This document shows positions 1-4,813 of a DNA stretch of 6,306 bases, piece after piece. Each line of letters starts with the position of its first letter. The first letter of the stretch is position 1. The position numbers and the translations under genes are program-made. A model generated the notes under the pieces. The model made no database searches. It saw only the letters and a list, made by a program, of their open reading frames with translations, and was not told the DNA's origin. Source of the DNA: LW40-45 sp048883105 (GTDB lineage Archaea > Asgardarchaeota > Lokiarchaeia > Sigyniarchaeales > SOKP01); the NCBI GenBank assembly GCA_048883105.1, contig JBHLQY010000086.1:1-6306 (forward strand), in the 5' to 3' direction.

Positions 1-42
1 AGAATAAAATTTGAATGAATTTTTGAAAATTAATAAAATGGT

Positions 43-57
43 AAAAAACAGCGTTTT
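43..57 (-). terminator. Possible weak terminator after the TusA-family gene
   Basis: Read on the minus strand, just past the TusA-family stop codon, there is a short inverted repeat (AAAAC, 3-base loop, GTTTT) running into six T residues at 48-43. T-rich tracts are enough for termination in many archaea. The stem is only 5 bp and the region is very AT-rich, so this may be chance. The remaining 42 bases to the window edge show nothing else. Confidence 0.3.
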
Positions 58-59
58 CT

Positions 60-287
60 TTATAACTTTTCAATTCTCACGTGATAATTTTCTCCTTTAG
101 ATTTGAATTCTAAAATCTTTCCCCCATGGTTTTCGGCGAATCTCTTTATATTTTCTCCAGCCTCAAAAAAATCTCCAAATACTTCTAATATATCTCCACT
201 ATTAATTTTATTCAGCATTTTTTTTGTTTTAGCCACGGGCATGGGACAAACAAGACCAGAGCAATCTATTTTTAAAGTATTACCCAT
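60..287 (-). CDS. TusA-family sulfur carrier protein (SirA/YedF-like)
   Basis: This small cytosolic protein of 75 residues has the usual length of a stand-alone TusA domain. Proteins of this family carry sulfur as a persulfide on the cysteine of a CPxP motif, passing it to DsrE/TusD-type partners for tRNA thiolation, cofactor synthesis or sulfur oxidation. The motif is present at residues 14-17 (CPMP), inside the typical N-terminal strand-helix (D8, G11, L12, then C14). A second cysteine, C9, lies just before it. The later segment ENIKRFAENHG (about residues 45-55) matches the conserved second helix, in a form I also associate with the TusA half of YedF. The ATG start is supported by an AAGGTGA ribosome binding site 7 bases upstream. 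The DsrE-family stop is 19 bases upstream on the same strand, so the two are probably co-transcribed. Family assignment is firm; the downstream sulfur acceptor is unknown. Confidence 0.93.
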   Translation of the reverse strand: MGNTLKIDCSGLVCPMPVAKTKKMLNKINSGDILEVFGDFFEAGENIKRFAENHGGKILEFKSKGENYHVRIEKL

Positions 288-294
288 TATTTTT

Positions 295-301
295 TCACCT
301 T
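295..301 (-). promoter_or_regulatory. Ribosome binding site of the TusA-family gene
   Basis: The minus strand reads AAGGTGA here, a strong match to the complement of the 16S rRNA 3' end, with 7 bases to the ATG. It lies in the 19-base gap after the DsrE-family stop codon, so the TusA-family gene is translated independently from a shared message. Confidence 0.8.
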
Positions 302-306
302 ATTCG

Positions 307-666
307 TTATACAAACATAACGTTATCCGCTTCTTCGCACATTTCAAGAAAGCCGTTCATAGTCGTTTTTTGGACACCTCCTATTAATTCATCTTCGGAC
401 ATTCCTCGAGCCTTCATACAGACCCCACATGCCAACACTTTAGCACCCTCTTCAATAACATTTTTTAACCACTTTCCTACATTATCATAAGTAGTAGGAT
501 CTTGGTTTTTTTTTCCCACCCAAATACCATCTTCCACAAGAAAAATATTTATTTTGTGTCCCTCTAACAAAGCGGTATATGCAAATCTAAGAATAGTATA
601 AGGTCTTTCCATGGTATATTGGCCGCTACCAATAGCAATCGTAAAGACCTTCTTTTTATCCGACAT
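307..666 (-). CDS. DsrE-family (DsrE/TusD-like) sulfur relay protein
   Basis: This 119-residue protein has the length and alpha/beta pattern of single-domain DsrE proteins, which receive or donate sulfane sulfur at a loop cysteine and often work with TusA. The N-terminal strand (VFTIAIGSG, residues 7-15) is followed by a helix (about 22-35) and the strand HKINIFLVEDG (37-47), as in the family. The cysteine loop reads ACGVCMKARG (79-88), giving C80 and C83; one of these should match the active cysteine near position 78 of bacterial TusD. A third cysteine is C110. The C-terminus (EEADNVMFV) is the usual last strand. The ATG at 666 gives a complete domain, but the ribosome binding site is poor and lies in one arm of an inverted repeat. 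The TusA-family gene follows in the same operon. Whether this protein acts in oxidation, thiolation or selenium handling cannot be read from sequence alone. Confidence 0.92.
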   Translation of the reverse strand: MSDKKKVFTIAIGSGQYTMERPYTILRFAYTALLEGHKINIFLVEDGIWVGKKNQDPTTYDNVGKWLKNVIEEGAKVLACGVCMKARGMSEDELIGGVQKTTMNGFLEMCEEADNVMFV

Positions 667-672
667 TTTTTA

Positions 673-719
673 TCTCTAATCAAAGACACTTAATCTTAAG
701 AGTAGGAAATGATTAGAGA
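673..719 (-). repeat. Nested inverted repeat in the leader of the dsrE-tusA operon
   Basis: TCTCTAATCA at 673-682 is the exact reverse complement of TGATTAGAGA at 710-719 (10 bp, perfect). Inside it, ACACTTA (686-692) and TAAGAGT (697-703) can pair with one mismatch around a 4-base loop. The structure ends 6 bases before the DsrE-family ATG, and the arm nearest the start holds the only AG-rich stretch that could bind the ribosome. It could be an mRNA hairpin that limits translation or a two-fold operator on the DNA. No T-run follows it on the minus strand, so it does not look like a terminator of the upstream gene. Confidence 0.6.
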
Positions 720-730
720 ATATATTAATT
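719..730 (-). promoter_or_regulatory. Possible TATA box of the dsrE-tusA operon
   Basis: The minus strand reads AATTAATATATT, preceded by an A/G-rich GAAAAA stretch that could serve as a BRE. An archaeal start site about 25 bases downstream would fall near 697-700, inside the inverted repeat, leaving a leader of about 30 bases. If so, only the inner part of the repeat would be transcribed, which favours an operator role for the outer arms. AT-rich background makes this uncertain. Confidence 0.3.
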
Positions 731-799
731 TTTTCAAAATAATTTATTAAATTTTTTCATAAATCCATAATTAAAAGAAATTGATTTTAATTTCATGAA

Positions 800-2287
800 T
801 TATGAATGGTTTCTATTAAATTCTACATATTCAATTATCTTTGAAAGCGCACTTACGGGACGATCCCAGAATTGAAAGACGATACCTCCATGTTCTCTTA
901 TTTTTTTTGACCAATTACTAGCATAATTTTGAGGATTAATATATATAATTGGAATCGAATACTTTTGAGATGCTTTAATTGTTGGCACAATAAATATCTT
1001 GTCCATATCATCCATTCTATCAGCCAGATCTTCCCTGAATTCTATATGAGTTGATATTTTTTCATCTTGTTGCAAATATGGCATTAATTCATGAAATCCT
1101 ATAGCACCATACATAATTATAGCATCTATTTCACCAGATTTCATTAATATTTTAGGAAGATTTATATAAAAATTAAAGATATTCATATCAAATGTAACAT
1201 CTATAGGATTAACCCAACTGGCAGTGGGAGGCATTATTTTTTTAAATCTTGATTGCAATGAATCTGAAAATTCAGGAACGGTTAATCCCCTTCTTTCAGC
1301 ATTGTTTGCTATCAAAGCTCCTGGTCCACCTGAGTTAGTTATGATTCCAATTCGTTTTCCTTTAGGGTATATGAAGTTTGGATTTGATAATATAGATGTA
1401 ATATCTAAAAATTCTTCAATATAATCTGTTTTAATAATACCCGTCTCTTTAATCATAGCATCAAAAATTTTGATGTTTCCTGCCATTGAACCCGTATGAC
1501 TCTTTATAGCGCGATTACCTGCTCCAGATCCTCCTCCATAAATCGCTACTATCGGTTTTTTTAATGTTATCTCCTTTGCTAATTGTATAAATTTTTGTCC
1601 TCGTTTAATTTCTTCAATATACAGTCCTATTACTTCGGTTTCATCATCATCTCTAAAATATTCTAAAAAATCTACTAAGTCAATGTTTGCTTCATTTCCT
1701 ACGGAAATTGTCTTGCCAACGTTAAGATCAATATATTCAGGATCCATCCCCCAATGACTTGACATTGTACCACTTTGAGAAGCTAATGAGAATTTTCCTC
1801 GTTTTAATCCATCCCCCCATACCATCATATTGAGTATGCCATCGTTTTCGGGATAAATCCAACTATTATAAAATCCAAAACAATTGGGGCCAATGAATCT
1901 AATGCCATAATAATTCGCAAGGTCAATTATTTCTTCTGTGAGCGTGTTAGTACGATCGCCCGTAACTTCTCTAAAACCTCCAGAAATCACTACAATATTT
2001 TTAACTCCTTTCTCTCCGCATTCTCTAAACACTTGAGGAACAATTTTAGGTGGCAACACTATTATAACGAGATCAGGAATTTCTGGAACTTCTGCAATTG
2101 ATTTATATGCTTTATATCCTAAAACTTTATCTAATTGTAAATGGATAGGGAAAATTATCCCCTTATATCCAGAACTAATAATTCTTAATAGTTGCATGGT
2201 ACCCATAGTGGTTCCAAATGAGTTATTAGCCCCATAAATGGCTATGCTTTTTGGACGTAGAAAATCATGTAAAAAATGTGTACTCAT
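800..2287 (-). CDS. Acyl-CoA synthetase (NDP-forming), alpha-subunit type
   Basis: This cytosolic enzyme chain has 495 residues. The family converts acyl-CoA + ADP + Pi to acid + ATP + CoA through a phosphohistidine, conserving energy from acetyl-CoA or other acyl-CoAs. Domains in order are a CoA-binding Rossmann domain (about 8-140, with SIAIYGA at 14-20 and GPNCFG at 133-138), a flavodoxin-like ligase domain (about 155-295) and a second flavodoxin-like domain (about 305-480, with ITNSGGPGALIAN at 316-328 and NPIDVT at 360-365). The phosphorylated histidine is H264 in SHTGSMAGN. SQSGT (170-174) and SVGNEANIDLVDFLEYF (195-211) are also typical. There is no ATP-grasp (beta) domain, so a separate beta subunit is expected, but none lies in this window. 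It is slightly longer than typical alpha subunits, and residues 147-182 diverge from the usual form (MMVWGDG, SSHWGMD). The substrate is not predictable. It is divergent from a LysR-type regulator that may control it. Confidence 0.9.
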   Translation of the reverse strand: MSTHFLHDFLRPKSIAIYGANNSFGTTMGTMQLLRIISSGYKGIIFPIHLQLDKVLGYKAYKSIAEVPEIPDLVIIVLPPKIVPQVFRECGEKGVKNIVVISGGFREVTGDRTNTLTEEIIDLANYYGIRFIGPNCFGFYNSWIYPENDGILNMMVWGDGLKRGKFSLASQSGTMSSHWGMDPEYIDLNVGKTISVGNEANIDLVDFLEYFRDDDETEVIGLYIEEIKRGQKFIQLAKEITLKKPIVAIYGGGSGAGNRAIKSHTGSMAGNIKIFDAMIKETGIIKTDYIEEFLDITSILSNPNFIYPKGKRIGIITNSGGPGALIANNAERRGLTVPEFSDSLQSRFKKIMPPTASWVNPIDVTFDMNIFNFYINLPKILMKSGEIDAIIMYGAIGFHELMPYLQQDEKISTHIEFREDLADRMDDMDKIFIVPTIKASQKYSIPIIYINPQNYASNWSKKIREHGGIVFQFWDRPVSALSKIIEYVEFNRNHS

Positions 2288-2310
2288 AATTTATCCCAAA
2301 TAAAAAATAT

Positions 2311-2321
2311 AGAATTATAAC
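2311..2321 (-). promoter_or_regulatory. Possible TATA box of the acyl-CoA synthetase gene
   Basis: The minus strand reads GTTATAATTCT, preceded by AAAAATAG as a possible BRE. Its centre is about 29 bases before the ATG, which would place transcription start almost at the start codon. Only a weak GGGAT lies in front of the ATG (about 2294-2297), which fits a leaderless or nearly leaderless message. The palindrome at 2351-2362 is an alternative TATA element. Confidence 0.4.
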
Positions 2322-2350
2322 CTATTTTTGAAAATGAAATTTAATTTTAA

Positions 2351-2362
2351 AACTTATAAGTT
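2351..2362. promoter_or_regulatory. 12-bp perfect palindrome, candidate LysR operator
   Basis: AACTTATAAGTT is its own reverse complement and lies in the 198-base region between the divergent acyl-CoA synthetase and LysR-type genes. LysR-type regulators commonly bind dyad-symmetric sites between themselves and a divergent target. A second, nearly concentric pair flanks it: GAAAATG (2330-2336) and CATTTTC (2373-2379). The core also resembles a TATA box readable in either direction, so it may be promoter rather than operator. It is not an exact T-N11-A box. Confidence 0.45.
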
Positions 2363-2408
2363 CTCATTTATACATTTTCTTTCAAGATGTGATATAGAAA
2401 AAAATCAA

Positions 2409-2416
2409 TTATAAAT
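2409..2416 (+). promoter_or_regulatory. Possible TATA box of the LysR-type gene
   Basis: TTATAAAT is preceded by an A-rich stretch (2399-2405). Start of transcription would fall near 2438-2442, giving a leader of about 45 bases with room for the ribosome binding site at 2475-2480. A competing, poorer candidate is the TTTAATAC at 2443-2450. Confidence 0.35.
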
Positions 2417-2474
2417 CCATCATAGTTATTTTTGATAAAACATTTAATACTAAGTAATCGATGAGAAATAAATC

Positions 2475-2480
2475 AGGTAA
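2475..2480 (+). promoter_or_regulatory. Ribosome binding site supporting the TTG start of the LysR-type gene
   Basis: AGGTAA lies 5 bases before TTG at 2486. An in-frame TGA stop at 2462-2464 and no ATG or GTG between it and 2486 leave TTG as the start. The protein then begins exactly where LysR family members usually do. Confidence 0.6.
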
Positions 2481-2485
2481 TAAAT

Positions 2486-3379
2486 TTGAAGATTGAATTT
2501 TTAAGAAACTTCATAAAATTAACTCATTACAAGAGTTTTTCAGATTTGGCAAAAGATTTATCTATATCTCAGAGTACTTTATCGCATCAAATATCACAAT
2601 TGGAAGAGGAATTTGGAGATATTACTCTAATTGATAGAACAACCAGAAAGTTTAAACTGACTCAAGAAGGAGAGGTTTTTTTAGATTACGCAAAAAATAT
2701 AATCAATTTATATGATAGTTGCAAGCAAAACCTTTCTGAGTATAGCAAAAAACGGATTGAAAATATAATCATAACAGCCTCGACTTTGCCAGGCTCTCAT
2801 ATTTTACCAAAATACATCGCAAATTTTAGAAATGAACATTCAAATGTGAATTTCAAGATATTAATTAACAATTCGCAAAAATCAATTGATGTTTTGAAAA
2901 AACAAATGGCTGATTTTGCGGGTATAGGTAGCTTTATGGATGAGGATAAAGATCATTTCGACATTGTTAAATTTGGAGATGAAAATCTCGTATTCATATG
3001 TGCTCCTAATCATAAATTATTAAAAAGTGGAAAAAATTCAGTTGATTTTAAGGATCTTATTAAATATCCATTTATCGCGAGGGAACAAGGTTCTGGAACT
3101 CGAAATATCATTTTACAACATTTTGCAGGATATAAACAATTAAATATAATATTAGAAATGAATGACAATGATTCGATAATTTCTGCTGTCAGCGATTCAG
3201 ACAATATCTCTATTTTAAGCGAAATAATTGCAAAAAAAGCAGAGGCTGCTAATCTAATTAAAATTTTAAAAATTAAAGATTATCCTTTTATTGCGAAAAG
3301 AGACATATTTTTCATAAAATTAAAAAATAAAAAACTAAAAGGTTTAAAAAAAAAGTTTTGGGAATATTTAGAGAAATAA
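2486..3379 (+). CDS. LysR-family transcriptional regulator
   Basis: This 297-residue protein is the standard LysR length. The N-terminal winged helix-turn-helix spans about residues 1-60, with the recognition region FSDLAKDLSISQSTLSHQISQLEEEFG (18-44) and the wing LIDRTTRKFKLTQEG (48-62). A linker helix follows (about 63-88). The periplasmic-binding-protein-like effector domain starts near 93; TLPGSHILPKYIANFR (100-115) and PFIAREQGSGTR (195-206) are close to segments I know from CysL/CbbR-like and selenium-associated LysR proteins, where the second lines the ligand pocket. Start is TTG (see the ribosome binding site entry). It is divergent from the acyl-CoA synthetase gene, the classic arrangement of a LysR regulator with its target, and the DsrE/TusA genes lie beyond it. 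The effector molecule is unknown; a sulfur- or selenium-related signal is inference from the signature and the neighbours. Confidence 0.93.
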   Translation: MKIEFLRNFIKLTHYKSFSDLAKDLSISQSTLSHQISQLEEEFGDITLIDRTTRKFKLTQEGEVFLDYAKNIINLYDSCKQNLSEYSKKRIENIIITASTLPGSHILPKYIANFRNEHSNVNFKILINNSQKSIDVLKKQMADFAGIGSFMDEDKDHFDIVKFGDENLVFICAPNHKLLKSGKNSVDFKDLIKYPFIAREQGSGTRNIILQHFAGYKQLNIILEMNDNDSIISAVSDSDNISILSEIIAKKAEAANLIKILKIKDYPFIAKRDIFFIKLKNKKLKGLKKKFWEYLEK

Positions 3380-3387
3380 ATTTATTT
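3374..3387. repeat. 14-bp palindrome spanning two convergent stop codons
   Basis: AAATAAATTTATTT is a perfect palindrome. It holds the LysR-type TAA (3377-3379) and, on the other strand, the TAA of the 423-residue gene (3382-3384), placed symmetrically with 2 bases between. With so little room, the two transcripts must overlap at their 3' ends unless the T-rich strand on either side terminates both. It is composed only of A and T, so the symmetry may be incidental. Confidence 0.5.
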
Positions 3388-4653
3388 TATCAATGGAGAC
3401 GTCTTATCAAAATTTAGAAGACTACTCCATTTTTGCTTAAGCGGATAAATCCCACGTATTAAAGATATAACAAACACGGTAAAAAATATAAAAGACGCCA
3501 ATCCTGGAGCAAATCCGCCAATTAAATTCACTAGTGATGTTGCTTCAAAAGTTAATACTGAATATATCGTTGAAATCGTAGCAAACAGAACTGAAATTAG
3601 GGAGATCATTATTGCTGCTTTTTTGCTAATATCTATTTTAAAAGGCCCAATCTCCAAATGAAAATGTTTAGGTTGAATAATTACCGATAAAACTGTGTGA
3701 CTAATTATGTTATTCTCAAAATCAATATAGACATTTAAATAGCGCTTCTCACTCTTTTTCTTACTCTTTTTTTTAACCGATTTTAATGGTAAAACTGAAA
3801 AAATCATTACAGGGGGATTCACTGCATCTTTTTTGACCTCAACTTTACCTGTTAAGGGATGAACTTCAAATCCTTCCCCTTCTATTCTTAACTCCAATAT
3901 TGGAGGTTCCTTTTTAAGTGTAGCTATTGTTATAGTAGTTTTGTATATTGTTTTACCCTCTTCATCCACGATTTTTAATTCCTCATGCGAAAAATAAACA
4001 TAGAATAAATAGCTCTTTTGCTCCATCATTACAGAATAATATTGGAAGCCCATATTGATAATATATGTAGTTGGTTCAGGCTCTTCTTTTGCTTTTTCTA
4101 TGGCTCTATCTAATTGAGCTGGTGATCCTTTTGGTGCTACAAAACTCTTTGCTGGTGCTACTGAAGCAGCACGCAAACCTTCTAAATCTTCTGCGCTTTC
4201 TTCCATTAGTAGTTCGTCTTCAGTAGCGATATCAGCTTCACGCTTTAAACGCGACTCTTCTTCTAAATCTCTTCTAAATTCGTATTTTAGTTGTTGTTCT
4301 GAAGGTGCATATTTTTTTTTCTTTTCTTTTCTCACTTTTTCAGTTTCTTCTGCTTTATCGGCTTTTTTTCCTTCTTTTTCAATCTTCTCTTTCAAGTTTA
4401 AATTCTTTATTTTCTTCTTCTCAGGAATTGGTAAATTATTATTATCCAAAAAACAGAGATCCACGCGTTCAATTTTGATCTCTTTCAACGAAGCATAAAT
4501 ATCGTCTAATACAACATCAATTTTTGTAGAATTATTATAATGACCGACAAAGACAAAATCAAAGATATCAACCGCTAAGATTTTTGATTTCTTATTGTAA
4601 AGTATTTTATCTATTTTAATTTCAAGCCTTGAAATGGTCGATACTATTTCCAA
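3382..4653 (-). CDS. Unrecognised protein with charged linker, beta-rich domain and C-terminal membrane hairpin
   Basis: I do not recognise this 423-residue protein. An N-terminal globular segment (1-70, alternating strands and a helix around 47-58) leads to a highly charged, low-complexity Lys/Glu linker (78-195) that is probably disordered or coiled coil. A beta-rich region follows (196-342), with NPPVMIFSVLPL (279-290) and RYLNVYIDFENN (304-315) split by a lysine cluster (292-303). Two hydrophobic segments (about 346-367 and 378-399) form a hairpin. K344/K345 before it and R400 after it suggest that both ends face the cytoplasm. There is no signal peptide. The start is TTG: an in-frame TAA lies directly before it and AGGGAGT sits 7 bases upstream, so it cannot extend further. 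It is convergent with the LysR-type gene and divergent from the FGGY kinase. The beta region is vaguely like Ig-type sandwiches in prokaryotic signalling proteins, but I cannot assign a family. Confidence 0.85.
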   Translation of the reverse strand: MEIVSTISRLEIKIDKILYNKKSKILAVDIFDFVFVGHYNNSTKIDVVLDDIYASLKEIKIERVDLCFLDNNNLPIPEKKKIKNLNLKEKIEKEGKKADKAEETEKVRKEKKKKYAPSEQQLKYEFRRDLEEESRLKREADIATEDELLMEESAEDLEGLRAASVAPAKSFVAPKGSPAQLDRAIEKAKEEPEPTTYIINMGFQYYSVMMEQKSYLFYVYFSHEELKIVDEEGKTIYKTTITIATLKKEPPILELRIEGEGFEVHPLTGKVEVKKDAVNPPVMIFSVLPLKSVKKKSKKKSEKRYLNVYIDFENNIISHTVLSVIIQPKHFHLEIGPFKIDISKKAAIMISLISVLFATISTIYSVLTFEATSLVNLIGGFAPGLASFIFFTVFVISLIRGIYPLKQKWSSLLNFDKTSPLIK

Positions 4654-4660
4654 TTATAAC

Positions 4661-4667
4661 ACTCCCT
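4661..4667 (-). promoter_or_regulatory. Ribosome binding site supporting the TTG start of the membrane protein
   Basis: The minus strand reads AGGGAGT, 7 bases before TTG at 4653. Because the codon just upstream in frame is TAA and the next in-frame methionine is residue 150, this site is good evidence that the full 423-residue reading frame is translated from TTG. Confidence 0.65.
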
Positions 4668-4700
4668 TCTCTATCATTCTTAATTTATCTCGTTTCTAAT

Positions 4701-4720
4701 TATTTATAAATTTCTTAAAT
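4701..4720 (-). promoter_or_regulatory. Likely TATA box and BRE of the membrane protein gene
   Basis: The minus strand reads AAGAAA followed by TTTATAAATA, a good match to an archaeal BRE plus TATA box. Transcription would begin near 4680, giving a leader of about 27 bases that includes the ribosome binding site at 4661-4667. The AT-rich background lowers confidence. Confidence 0.5.
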
Positions 4721-4776
4721 TTAAAGATTTTTATTGAAAGATTTTTTTAAAATTATTTATTATTCGAGTTACACAT

Positions 4777-4787
4777 ATTATAAATAT
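4777..4787 (+). promoter_or_regulatory. Likely TATA box of the FGGY kinase gene
   Basis: ATTATAAATAT is centred about 32 bases before the ATG at 4814, so transcription should begin within a few bases of the start codon. No ribosome binding site is visible in the intervening sequence, which is consistent with a leaderless message, common in archaea. The BRE position is not convincing. Confidence 0.5.
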
Positions 4788-4813
4788 ACAAGATAAAATT
4801 GACAATAATAAAA

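Noticed and set aside
103..387. Plus-strand open frame of 94 codons opposite the TusA and DsrE genes
   Set aside because: It lies antisense to two well-supported genes, has no family resemblance, and a composition expected from the reverse of AT-rich coding sequence.
741..753. AATTTA / TAAATT inverted repeat in the synthetase-dsrE gap
   Set aside because: Made only of A and T in very AT-rich DNA, and no T-run follows on the transcribed strand; too weak to call a terminator.
1224..1424. Plus-strand open frame of 66 codons
   Set aside because: Entirely antisense to the conserved second ligase domain of the acyl-CoA synthetase; no recognisable motif.
800..2287. Possibility that the acyl-CoA synthetase gene is a truncated alpha-beta fusion
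   Set aside because: The chain ends after a complete third domain, and the 133 bases downstream contain no remnant of an ATP-grasp domain; a stand-alone alpha-type subunit explains it better.
3010..3204. Minus-strand open frame of 64 codons
   Set aside because: Antisense to the LysR effector domain, including its conserved REQGSGTR segment; best explained as a shadow.
4290..4440. Short tandem-like runs (repeated TTTTTC/CTTTT) that might be a DNA repeat
   Set aside because: They encode the Lys/Glu-rich linker of the 423-residue protein in one open frame; no regular repeat unit, so this is low-complexity coding sequence.
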